NCBI RefSeq assembly: GCF_002902945.1
Contig: NZ_CP026102.1
Span: 1,302,001 to 1,366,000, forward strand
Direction of reading: 5' to 3'
Origin: Paraburkholderia caribensis
Lineage (GTDB): Bacteria; Pseudomonadota; Gammaproteobacteria; Burkholderiales; Burkholderiaceae
Length of the DNA: 64,000 nucleotides
The notes beneath the pieces are model-generated. The model saw only the letters and a program-made list of their open reading frames with translations. It was not told where the DNA came from and did no database searches. The translations under genes and the position numbers were made by a program. How positions within the stretch are numbered: the stretch's first letter is position 1; each line of letters starts with the position of its first letter. Shown here piece by piece: positions 8,864-16,751 of the stretch.

Positions 8864-10378
8864 TCAGTCGGCCTTGGCGCCGACTTTGTCGCTCGCGCCG
8901 GCCTCCTTCTTTTCGTCTTCTTCCCAGCCGCCGCCGAGTGCGAGAAACAGATTGACCTGATCGACGGCAACCTGGCCTTCGGCCGCCGACACCTGCGCCG
9001 CGACGCTGGTGAGCGTGCGCGTCGCGTCGAGGTCGTCGATGAACGTGTCGCGGCCCGCAGCATACAGACGATGCGTTTCATCCGCCGACTGCACGGCCGA
9101 CTTGTACGCGGTGCGCAATGCGTCGGCGCGCGTCGTATCCGATGCGTAAGTCGACAGGCTCGTCTGCGTTTCGCGCAGCGCATTCAGCACGACGCCGTCG
9201 AAGCGCGCGAGTGCGCCGCCCGTCGCGGCTTCCGCTTCGTGAACGCGCGCGCGCTGGCCGTTGATCGGGAATGTCCAGCTGATCAACGGGCCGAACGCCC
9301 AGCGGTTCGTGGTCGGGCCGAACAGATCTTCGACGACGCCGACCGAGCCCGCCGATGCGCCAATGCTCACGGTCGGATACAGCGCCGCCGTCGCGACGCC
9401 GATGCGCGCCGTCGACGCCGCCAGCAGCCGTTCGGCCTGGCGCACGTCGGGCCGGCGCTTGAGCAGCGCCGCGCCGTCGCCGACGGGGATCGGCTGCTTC
9501 AGATGCGGCAGCCGGCTGCAGGCGAGGGCGGCGGGCGGCAGATCGGACGGCGCGCGCGCGAGCAGCATCGCGAGCCGGTATTGCGCGGCGCGGCGGCGCG
9601 CGATGAAGCGCGGAATGTCGGCGGCGAGCGTGTCGGCCTGCGTCTGGCCGCGCGTCACATCGGGCTGGTTGCCACGGCCCGCGTCGCGCAGCCGCTGCGT
9701 GAGCTTGACACGTTGCTTTTGCAAAGCCAGGGATTGCTGCGCGATCTCCAGTTCTTCGGCCGCCGAGCACGATTCGACATAGGCGCGCACGACATCGGCG
9801 ACGACCGTGATGCGCGCGAGATCGCTTGCGGCTTCGACGGCTTCGTCGTCGGCCTTCGCGGCCTCGACGCCGCGCCGCAGCTTGCCGAACAGATCGATTT
9901 CGTACGACACGCTCAGATCCAGCGCGCCTTCGTTGACGACGGGAATCTTTTCCGACAGCAGGTACTGTTCAGCGGATTCCTGCGCGCGCTGAAAGGCCGC
10001 CGAGGTCTTGCCGGAAAAACCGCCCTGTTCGTTCGCGAAGTCGAGCTGCGCGCGCGAGCGCGCGAGATTGGCCGCCGCCACGCGCAGATCGGTGTTCGAC
10101 GACAGCGCCTCGGTCACCAGCTGATCGAGCACGGGGTCGTCGTACAGACGCCACCACTTCGAGGGCACGGCCTGCTGCGTGACGGGCGCCTTGTCCGCGC
10201 CGTCGATGGCCGCGTTCGCATACGGCGCGTTGACCGCCGCGTTGTCGGGCAGCTTGTAGTTCGGGCCAACCGTCGTGCAGCCGTTCAACGCGAGCGCAAC
10301 AGACAACAAAGCGGGCAACAAGGATGGCGGCAACGCCAGGCCGGCGCGCGTCGCCGTGAGGGACGGAAAGCGTTTCAT
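8864..10378 (-). CDS. Outer-membrane efflux lipoprotein, NodT/OprM type
   Basis: A 504-residue outer-membrane channel of tripartite efflux pumps. A lipobox LNGC puts the acylated Cys at residue 34, and CTTVGPNYKLPD after it is the usual start of NodT-family proteins. Two outer membrane efflux repeats follow, with long coiled-coil stretches such as DLRVAAANLARSRAQLDFA and a second from about 370. It is last in an operon read leftwards (marR, FUSC, DUF1656, hlyD, this gene) and overlaps hlyD by 4 bp, implying translational coupling. Confidence 0.93.
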   Translation of the reverse strand: MKRFPSLTATRAGLALPPSLLPALLSVALALNGCTTVGPNYKLPDNAAVNAPYANAAIDGADKAPVTQQAVPSKWWRLYDDPVLDQLVTEALSSNTDLRVAAANLARSRAQLDFANEQGGFSGKTSAAFQRAQESAEQYLLSEKIPVVNEGALDLSVSYEIDLFGKLRRGVEAAKADDEAVEAASDLARITVVADVVRAYVESCSAAEELEIAQQSLALQKQRVKLTQRLRDAGRGNQPDVTRGQTQADTLAADIPRFIARRRAAQYRLAMLLARAPSDLPPAALACSRLPHLKQPIPVGDGAALLKRRPDVRQAERLLAASTARIGVATAALYPTVSIGASAGSVGVVEDLFGPTTNRWAFGPLISWTFPINGQRARVHEAEAATGGALARFDGVVLNALRETQTSLSTYASDTTRADALRTAYKSAVQSADETHRLYAAGRDTFIDDLDATRTLTSVAAQVSAAEGQVAVDQVNLFLALGGGWEEDEKKEAGASDKVGAKAD

Positions 10379-11385
10379 TGCGATGCGCCCGAAGCAGAAT
10401 GGGTGGCGCTAGCCGGCGCGGTGCCGACGATGGCCGCGCCCGTGGTCGAAGCACCGCCGGGCGAGGCAGCCGAAGCCGCCGCGGCATCCGACGCCGCCGG
10501 GCGGCGTCCCATCGAAGGCCCGATGCCGCGCACCGACACCGTCGCCGTGCGGCCCGCGATCATGCGGAAGTCGGCGGGCACCTCGTCGAGCGCAACGCGT
10601 ACGGGAATGCGCTGCGCGAGACGCACCCAGCTGAACGCGGGATTCACGTTGGGCAGCAGGTTCGGGCTTTGCTGGCGGTCGCGGTCCTCGATCGCCGCGA
10701 CGATGCTCAGCACATGGCCGCGCAGCACGCCCGGCTCGCCCATCACCTTGATGTCGACAGGCTGGCCGATGTCGATGCCGTGCAGCTTGGTTTCCTCGAA
10801 GTAGCCGTCGACGCGGAACGAATGCATGTCGACCACCGACAGCACCGCGTGTCCCGCCGAAACATATTCGCCCACACGCGGCGCGCGATCGTTGAGATAG
10901 CCGTCCACCGGACTCACGACCACCGTGCGCTGCAGGTTCAGGCGTGCCGTGTCGATTGCGACTTCGGCGTCGGCGAGCGCGGCCGTGGCCGTTTCGACGC
11001 GCGAGTGCGTCTCCTCGACGGCTTCGCGCGCGACGAGATTGCCGAGCGCGCGGTTGCGGGCATCTTCGCGGCGTGCCTGATCGAGCGTCGCGCGGCGCTG
11101 CTGCGCGGTGGCTTGCGCGTTACGCAGCGCAAGCGCGTAGCGCGCCTGGTCGATCACGAACAGCACTTCGCCTTGCTTGACCTGCTGGTTGTCGACGACT
11201 TTCACCTGGGTGATGAGGCCGGATACGTCGGGCGCAACCTGGATGACGTCGGCACGCACGTGGCCGTCGCGCGTCCACGGCGCGAACATGTAGTAGTCCA
11301 CCAGCTTCCACAGCACGGCCGCTGCGATCACGACGACGATAAGGGTGAGCAGGATCTGCCCGACGGAGAACCAGGTTTTTTTCAC
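10375..11385 (-). CDS. HlyD-family efflux adaptor, AaeA-like
   Basis: A 336-residue membrane-fusion protein with one N-terminal transmembrane helix (ILLTLIVVVIAAAVLWKLV). The AaeA/EmrA-type start YYMFAPWTRDGHVRADVIQV leads into the biotinyl-lipoyl-like half-motif (VAPDVSGLITQVKVVDNQQV), a coiled-coil hairpin (about 90-150) and the closing RTVVVSPVDGYLND. It links the inner-membrane FUSC protein to the outer-membrane channel. The last ~40 residues are a low-complexity Ala/Ser/Gly tail. Start and stop overlap both neighbours by 4 bp. Confidence 0.92.
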   Translation of the reverse strand: MKKTWFSVGQILLTLIVVVIAAAVLWKLVDYYMFAPWTRDGHVRADVIQVAPDVSGLITQVKVVDNQQVKQGEVLFVIDQARYALALRNAQATAQQRRATLDQARREDARNRALGNLVAREAVEETHSRVETATAALADAEVAIDTARLNLQRTVVVSPVDGYLNDRAPRVGEYVSAGHAVLSVVDMHSFRVDGYFEETKLHGIDIGQPVDIKVMGEPGVLRGHVLSIVAAIEDRDRQQSPNLLPNVNPAFSWVRLAQRIPVRVALDEVPADFRMIAGRTATVSVRGIGPSMGRRPAASDAAAASAASPGGASTTGAAIVGTAPASATHSASGASQ

Positions 11386-11591
11386 GTTATGAACCGGTGC
11401 GAAACGATGACGACAAGCCCCAGCAGCAGAACATAGATGCCGAGATCGAAAATGGAACGGTGCCAGATGAAGCGGTAAACGCCGATGCGCGCGAACACGT
11501 TGCGCACGACCAGGTTCATCAGATAGGCGATGAACATCAGCACCAGCACGGCTGGCACGAACACGCCGAGAATGTCGATTTCGCCGATCAT
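11382..11591 (-). CDS. DUF1656 small membrane protein, AaeX-like
   Basis: The 69-residue protein begins MIGEIDILGVFVPAVLVLM and has two transmembrane segments (about 8-28 and 45-64), which is the DUF1656/AaeX layout. These small proteins are encoded with FUSC and HlyD partners in aromatic carboxylic acid efflux operons; their exact part is not known. It ends overlapping the hlyD start by 4 bp and begins 34 bp after the FUSC stop codon. Confidence 0.9.
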   Translation of the reverse strand: MIGEIDILGVFVPAVLVLMFIAYLMNLVVRNVFARIGVYRFIWHRSIFDLGIYVLLLGLVVIVSHRFIT

Positions 11592-11625
11592 TTGCGTCGA
11601 CAGAAAGTGAGAGAGGGGTTTCGCA

Positions 11626-13773
11626 TCAGGCTGCGGTCTCCGGTTGTGGCGGCGCATGGCTGCCGGGCGCGGGATGCGGCGGGAACAGCGACAGGCGCAT
11701 GCCGACCAGCGCGTGCAGCGTCTCGCGCAGCCAGCGCTCGCCATGCGGCGTGACGGGCGGGGGCGCCGGCGCAGCGCCCGGTTCTGCTTGCCCCGGCTGC
11801 GCGCCGCCTTGCGTCTGCGCGATGTTGCGCGTGGTCACTTGCGCGACGGCGGCATCGATCGTTTCGATCAGCGCGGCGGGCACCGGCTGCCGTTCGCGGC
11901 GCGCGATGCACTGCTCGAAATACTGCCGCACGCCGGCGAGCACGTCATCGATGGAGCCTTGCAGGTCGTAGGTCAGCTTGCGGCGCGTGCGCCGGAGGTC
12001 GAGCGCGTTCAGCGCGACGCGGAAGTCGCGGAAGCTTTCGATCGCCGGATGGCGGTTCGAGTCCGAGGCCGCGTGGCGCGGCAGCAGCTGCATCAGCCGG
12101 TCGAGCATGCGCGAATACAGATTGCGCTGGTCTTCGATCGCCGCCGTCGACGCGCTCACCACGACGTCGGCCCATGCGGACCGCGTGAGCCGCCCGGCCG
12201 CCAGTTCGGCGCCGAACGGCCGCGTGATGCGCGTCCAGATGAAAGCGAACAGCAAGCCCGCGACGCCCGCCAGATTGCTGTTGATGAACACGAAGAAGTC
12301 GGCTTCGTAAGCGCTCTGAATGCTGATGAAGGTCGCCGTGTTGACGGCCGTGAGCAACGTCACGAGCGTGAATTGCGGGCTCGGGATCAGCGTGCCGATA
12401 ATGAGGAACGGCCCGGAGAAGATCACGACCAGCATCGCGAAATCGTGCACGTGCGGCAGCACCACGAACACATACAGCCCGGCGAGCACGACGCTCGCGC
12501 AGGTCGCGAGGAAGAACTTGAAGACGGAGGGCGCGGGATCGTCGAGCGCCGCGAAGAAGCAGCAGGAAACGGCGGCGAGCGTGACGGCGGCTGCGCCGTC
12601 GTTCCAGCCCGACGCGATCCACAGTCCGCACGCGACGATCACCGCGCCGACGGCCGATGCGGTGGAAAACAGCATCATGCCGTAGTCGAAGTAGCGCTCG
12701 GTGCCGCCCAGCCGCCAGTGGCGAAAGTGTGGCCGCCACAGGACCGTTTCGTGCACGATGGCCGCGCGCAGGCAGCGGATGTCGCGCCAGACGTCGATGA
12801 CCTGGCCCAGACGCCACAGCGCGTTCGACAGCAGCGCGCCGTCCCAGCTCGCGAGCGCCTGGGCGGAGGGCCGCATCGCATCGACGCGCGCGCGCAGCGC
12901 TTCGGCTTCGTGATCGGGCTCGTCCGCGTGTTTGGCTTCGAGCGCGGGCGCCTTGATCCACTTCGCGACGTCCGCGAGCAGCGTCTCGAGTTCGGGCGTA
13001 TGCGCGCCGCGCTGCCGTACCAGCTCGATCAGCGGATCGGCCATCGACGATATCAGCGGCAGGAAAATCTGCATGCGGCCTTGCAGGGCGCGCGCCCGGC
13101 GCACGATGTCGGGCCGCGTGTGATCGTAGGTCAGTTGACTCAGCAGGAATTCGAGCCCGTTGACGGTGGCCGCGAGGCGCTGGCGCGAGGCCGAGATCGT
13201 CGCGCCCGCGATATGGCCGGACAGCGTTTCGCTGGCGTAGAACGCGGCGTCGCGGAACCACGCGTCGGTGCGCTCGATCAGCGTCGGCGCAAGGCGGCTC
13301 GGAAACACCACGCTGCCGACGATGCTCGCGACCACGATCCCCAGCAAGATCTCTTCCGTACGCGTGATGGCGAGATCGAAGACGGTGGTCGGATTGGTGA
13401 CGGCGGGCAGCGCGATCAGCGGCAGCGTGTAGCCGGCGAGCAGGCACACATAGCTGCGCGCGGTGCGGTCGTTCAGCGACACATAGAGCATCGTGCCCGT
13501 CCACAGCCCGACGATCGTGCTGAACAGGAACGGCGACTCGACGAAGGGCGGCACGATCAGCACCGCGCCCGCCGCACCGAGGGCCGTGCCGAGCGCGCGG
13601 TACAGCGCCTTCGAGCGGGTCGCGCCGACGAACGGATTCGAGACGATATAGACGGTCGCCATCGCCCAGTACGGACGGGGCAGTTCGAGCGCAAGGCCGA
13701 TGTACAGCGCGATCATCGCGGCCGCGAAGGTCTTGGCGGAAAACAGCCAGTCGCGGACTGAGGGATAGGCCAT
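11626..13773 (-). CDS. FUSC-family inner-membrane efflux protein, AaeB-like
   Basis: A 715-residue protein with the duplicated FUSC layout. An N-terminal block of about six helices (SAKTFAAAMIALYIGLALELPRPYWAMATVYIV), a large cytoplasmic region (about 180-370), a second membrane block (from FDYGMMLFSTASAVGAVIV) and a C-terminal soluble part follow in order. AaeB-type proteins export hydroxylated aromatic acids, and the YWAMATVYIVSNP motif is typical. The ATG at 13773 (MAYPSVRDW) is preferred to an upstream frame that would add 96 Arg-rich residues overlapping marR. It starts 5 bp after the marR stop. Confidence 0.92.
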   Translation of the reverse strand: MAYPSVRDWLFSAKTFAAAMIALYIGLALELPRPYWAMATVYIVSNPFVGATRSKALYRALGTALGAAGAVLIVPPFVESPFLFSTIVGLWTGTMLYVSLNDRTARSYVCLLAGYTLPLIALPAVTNPTTVFDLAITRTEEILLGIVVASIVGSVVFPSRLAPTLIERTDAWFRDAAFYASETLSGHIAGATISASRQRLAATVNGLEFLLSQLTYDHTRPDIVRRARALQGRMQIFLPLISSMADPLIELVRQRGAHTPELETLLADVAKWIKAPALEAKHADEPDHEAEALRARVDAMRPSAQALASWDGALLSNALWRLGQVIDVWRDIRCLRAAIVHETVLWRPHFRHWRLGGTERYFDYGMMLFSTASAVGAVIVACGLWIASGWNDGAAAVTLAAVSCCFFAALDDPAPSVFKFFLATCASVVLAGLYVFVVLPHVHDFAMLVVIFSGPFLIIGTLIPSPQFTLVTLLTAVNTATFISIQSAYEADFFVFINSNLAGVAGLLFAFIWTRITRPFGAELAAGRLTRSAWADVVVSASTAAIEDQRNLYSRMLDRLMQLLPRHAASDSNRHPAIESFRDFRVALNALDLRRTRRKLTYDLQGSIDDVLAGVRQYFEQCIARRERQPVPAALIETIDAAVAQVTTRNIAQTQGGAQPGQAEPGAAPAPPPVTPHGERWLRETLHALVGMRLSLFPPHPAPGSHAPPQPETAA

Positions 13774-13778
13774 GGCGG

Positions 13779-14288
13779 TTATGCGTTGCGTTTGCTGCCG
13801 GATCGTGCGGCTGCGGCTGGCTCGTCGGATACGCCCTTGTCGGAGGTGACTGTAGCATCCAGCGACGCGTTGAAGGCATTCAGGACCCGCAGGGTCGTCT
13901 CCAGGTCTTCGCGGCTCACACCTTTGAGCACGCGCGCGCGCAGGTCCATCAGCCGCTCTTCCATGCGGGCCGTGACGGCGCGGCCTTCGTCGGTGAGGGT
14001 GATGGTCTTGGCGCGCCTGTCGTCGGGATCTTCGTCGCGGCGCACGAGGCCCGCCGCGCACAACTGATCGAGCAGCCGCACGAGTGACGGGCCTTCGATC
14101 CCCACATGTTCAGCAAGCGTCACCTGACGCACGGCCTCGCCCAGGCGATGGGCCGTCAGCAGAGGACCCGCGCACGCTTCCGACACGTTGTAGGCAGACA
14201 ACACGCTATGGCTCGTGCGGCGCCAGCGGCGCGCGGCGACGACCAGCGTGCTGCTGACGGAGCGGCGTAGAAGGTGGAGATTGACCAT
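13779..14288 (-). CDS. MarR-family transcriptional regulator
   Basis: A 169-residue winged-helix regulator. The recognition helix reads GIEGPSLVRLLDQLCAAGLV and the wing is RRDEDPDDRRAKTITLTDEG, the DxRxxx pattern of MarR proteins. It is the first gene of the efflux operon, 5 bp before the FUSC gene, so it most likely represses the whole operon and is released by an aromatic acid. A 9-bp inverted repeat lies just upstream (14301-14337) as a candidate operator. Confidence 0.92.
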   Translation of the reverse strand: MVNLHLLRRSVSSTLVVAARRWRRTSHSVLSAYNVSEACAGPLLTAHRLGEAVRQVTLAEHVGIEGPSLVRLLDQLCAAGLVRRDEDPDDRRAKTITLTDEGRAVTARMEERLMDLRARVLKGVSREDLETTLRVLNAFNASLDATVTSDKGVSDEPAAAARSGSKRNA

Positions 14289-14300
14289 GGGCCGGGATTG

Positions 14301-14337
14301 TATGTCGATTTTTATTCGTTAGCATCCTATCGACATA
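14301..14337. promoter_or_regulatory. Candidate MarR operator upstream of efflux operon
   Basis: TATGTCGAT (14301-14309) and its exact reverse complement ATCGACATA (14329-14337) flank 19 bp of AT-rich sequence that includes TAACGAATAAAAAT on the coding strand, a plausible -10 region. The site begins 13 bp upstream of the marR start. Autoregulation by the MarR protein is inferred. Confidence 0.55.
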
Positions 14338-14442
14338 AATTTTTAAGGAAATACTTCAAAATTTGCTTGCGCTGTGTTTGGCAGGCGAGCGCTGGCGCGG
14401 CGCTTGCCCGCCGGAGGCAGCTTGTCGAGCGTCAAGGCGGAC

Positions 14443-15024
14443 TTACGCGTCGTTCAGACCTTTGCCGTCGAGAATCATCGGCAGGCATTTTTCGATTCGC
14501 GATTCCCGGGTTTTCGATTGCTTCGCCGAAGAGAAGTGGAGCAGATAGGCGCGTTGGCGTCCGGGCGTTAGTGCTTCGAAAGCTTTTTTCAGCGTGGGCG
14601 TTTTATCCAGCCTGTTCTGGAATTCCTCGGCGACTTCAAATTCTTCGGTCGATTTGTGAACCACTTTCAGGCCGGCTTTTTCGACTTCGATCGCCGCGCG
14701 GATGTAGGTCTTCAGAACCGCTTGCAGCTTGACGATTTCCTGCAGGCTCGTGAACCGTACCTGCCGGGCCGACTGCACGTTCTCCGTCTGCTGGATCAGG
14801 ATGCCTTTCGGGTCCTTCAGCAACGCGCCCTTGACGAACAGGATCGCGCAGTATTCCTTGAAGCCGTGAATGAGCACGACGTTTTTGTCGTCGACCGTGT
14901 AGCAGGGAACGCCCCATTTCAATTCTTCCGTGACGGGGCATTCCAGCAGGATCGCTCGGAGTTTTTCTGTTTCTTCACGCCACTTTTCGAGCTTGTCGAT
15001 ATAGGCGTCGACCTTGGGATTCAT
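14443..15024 (-). CDS. YdeI-like DUF1801 protein
   Basis: A 193-residue soluble protein beginning MNPKVDAYIDKLEKW. ELKWGVPCYTVDDKNVVLIHGFKEYCAILFVKGALL is the DUF1801 (YdeI/YjbR-like) core, followed by the YdeI-type C-terminus RQRAYLLHFSSAKQSKTRESRIEKCLPMILDGKGL. The biochemical role is unknown; B. subtilis YdeI is linked to antimicrobial peptide tolerance only loosely. It is monocistronic. A GAGGGAC ribosome-binding site precedes the ATG. Confidence 0.85.
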   Translation of the reverse strand: MNPKVDAYIDKLEKWREETEKLRAILLECPVTEELKWGVPCYTVDDKNVVLIHGFKEYCAILFVKGALLKDPKGILIQQTENVQSARQVRFTSLQEIVKLQAVLKTYIRAAIEVEKAGLKVVHKSTEEFEVAEEFQNRLDKTPTLKKAFEALTPGRQRAYLLHFSSAKQSKTRESRIEKCLPMILDGKGLNDA

Positions 15025-15082
15025 TTTTGTCCCTCAGGAAAAAGGCGAGCCTATGGTACCGCCCGCCGCCGGGGGCGGCAAA

Positions 15083-15110
15083 CCGGGCTTCCAGCCCGCC
15101 TGGAAGCCGG
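15083..15110 (-). terminator. Hairpin downstream of the amine-oxidase gene
   Basis: CCGGGCTTCCA and TGGAAGCCGG form a 10-bp stem with one bulge 14 bp beyond the stop of the DadA-like gene. It is not followed by a T-run, so it may be a Rho-dependent boundary or an mRNA-stabilising stem instead. Confidence 0.4.
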
Positions 15111-15123
15111 ACTAGAAGCGGGG

Positions 15124-16356
15124 CTAGAAGCGATCGGCGCGGAACGGATGAGGATCGGTGACGGTGGCGGCGCCCGTCATCATTTCCGCGAGCAGGCGCC
15201 CCGTGACGGGCCCGAGCGTCAGCCCGTGGTGCGCATGGCCGAACGCGAACCAGAGGTCCTTGTGGCGTGTCGCGGGGCCGATGATCGGCATCATGTCCGG
15301 CGTGCACGGTCGGCGGCCGAGCCACGGACGCTCGTCGAGCCGCGCGCCGAGCGGAAAGGTCGCGCGCGCGATGGGTTCGATCGCATCCAGTTGCACGGGT
15401 GTCGCGGGCGCGTCGCAGGCGGCCAGTTCCGCGCCCGTGGTCAGCCGGATGCCGCGCGCCATTGGCGTGATCATGTAGCCGATCTCGGTGTCGAGCACGG
15501 GTTGATTCAGCCGCGCGCCGTCCTGCGCCGCGTAGTGCATGTGATAGCCGCGCTTGACCGCGAGCGGCAGACGGTAGCCGAAACGCGCGCTGACGGTATC
15601 CGACCAGGGTCCGAGCGAGATGACGGCCGACTGCGCGTCGATACGGCCCGCGTCCGTATCGACGCTCCAGTGCGGTTCGAGTGTCGACGCATCGCCGATG
15701 AAGACGCGGCCGCCAAGCTGCTCGAAGTAACGCGCGTAGGCCGTGACGAGCGCGTTGGGATCGCTGACGGACTCGGCGTCGGTGTAGCGCAGCGCGCCCA
15801 GCAACGCGTGGCTCAGCGACGGCTCCGCGCGCCGCAGCTGCGTGGCGTCGAGTGCGTCGAAGGTGACGCCGTACTCAGCTTGCCAGCGTTCGACGTCGCG
15901 CAACGCGGCGTCCTGCTTGCGCGCGCTGCGAAACACTTTCAGCCAGCCGCCCGTGCGCACCAGCGCCTGCGCGCCCGAAGCGTCGATCAGCGCCCGATGC
16001 TCGCTGACGCAATGCTCGATCAGCGTCGCGTACGAGCGCGCGATGGCCGTGTGACGATCCGCGCGCGAGTAGTGCCAGTAGCGGTAGAGAAACGGCAGCA
16101 GCTTCGGCATCGCGCTGAAGTGATAGCGGACATCGAGCGAGCGGTTGCGCGCGTAGCGCAGCAGCGTGCTGGCGTCGCGCGGAAACGCATACGGGTAGAC
16201 GCCTTCGCGCTGGATCAGCCCGGCGTTGCCGAACGACGTCTCGTTGCCCGGCGCCTTGCGATCGACGAGCGCCACGGTCAGCCCGCGCTTTTGCAGATGC
16301 ACGGCAACCGACACGCCCACCATGCCGCCGCCGAGTACGACAGTATCGAACTTCAT
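15124..16356 (-). CDS. FAD-dependent D-amino-acid dehydrogenase-like oxidoreductase
   Basis: A 410-residue DAO-fold flavoprotein: the dinucleotide motif VVLGGGMVGVSVAVHLQKRG is at 6-25, an Asp/Arg pair ends the second strand, and the C-terminal FAFGHAHHGLTLGPVTGRL is the DadA-type second FAD contact. Such enzymes oxidise D-amino acids or amines to imines, passing electrons to the respiratory chain or oxygen. It is the last gene of an operon (transporter, amidase, RidA, this) and lies 25 bp after ridA. RidA next to an imine-producing enzyme makes chemical sense. Substrate not determinable; true DadA, glycine/sarcosine oxidase-like and hydroxyproline epimerase-linked enzymes share this pattern. 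Confidence 0.85.
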   Translation of the reverse strand: MKFDTVVLGGGMVGVSVAVHLQKRGLTVALVDRKAPGNETSFGNAGLIQREGVYPYAFPRDASTLLRYARNRSLDVRYHFSAMPKLLPFLYRYWHYSRADRHTAIARSYATLIEHCVSEHRALIDASGAQALVRTGGWLKVFRSARKQDAALRDVERWQAEYGVTFDALDATQLRRAEPSLSHALLGALRYTDAESVSDPNALVTAYARYFEQLGGRVFIGDASTLEPHWSVDTDAGRIDAQSAVISLGPWSDTVSARFGYRLPLAVKRGYHMHYAAQDGARLNQPVLDTEIGYMITPMARGIRLTTGAELAACDAPATPVQLDAIEPIARATFPLGARLDERPWLGRRPCTPDMMPIIGPATRHKDLWFAFGHAHHGLTLGPVTGRLLAEMMTGAATVTDPHPFRADRF

Positions 16357-16381
16357 TGCTGCGTATCCTCGTGCGATGACC

Positions 16382-16735
16382 TCATGCGAGCGCCGTCACG
16401 GCGATTTCGACATCGAGGCCCGGTTTCATCAGCAGGGCCTGCACGCAGGCGCGCGTCGGCGCGTGGCCCGCGGGCACCCACGCATCCCACACGGCGTTGA
16501 ATTCGTCGAAGTGCTTCGGGTCGCTGAGCCACACGTTCGCGGTGAGCACGCGCGTCTTGTCGACGTTCGCGGCTGCGAGCAGCGTGTCGATGCGCGTGAG
16601 GATTTGCGTCGCCTGCACGGTGATCGACGCGCCCGCCGTGTCCGGCACCTGGCCGGACAGATGGACGACGCCGTTGGCGATCACCACCTGGCTCATGCGG
16701 GCGTTGGTTTGCAGTCGTTGGATCTCGTTGGACAT
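16382..16735 (-). CDS. ridA: RidA-family enamine/imine deaminase
   Basis: A 117-residue RidA/YjgF/UK114 protein. GVVHLSGQVPDTAG (about 21-35) and the C-terminal PTRACVQALLMKPGLDVEIAVTA match the family, whose trimers hydrolyse reactive enamines and imines. The Arg that binds the carboxylate in RidA is present in PTRACVQ. It sits between the amidase (16 bp) and the oxidase (25 bp), so it probably clears the imine made by the latter. Confidence 0.9.
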   Translation of the reverse strand: MSNEIQRLQTNARMSQVVIANGVVHLSGQVPDTAGASITVQATQILTRIDTLLAAANVDKTRVLTANVWLSDPKHFDEFNAVWDAWVPAGHAPTRACVQALLMKPGLDVEIAVTALA

Positions 16736-16751
16736 GATGGATTGCTATGAG

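Noticed and set aside
11644..13761. Long open frame antisense to the FUSC gene
   Set aside because: Arg/Asp/Gly-rich shadow of a high-GC gene with clear family motifs on the other strand.
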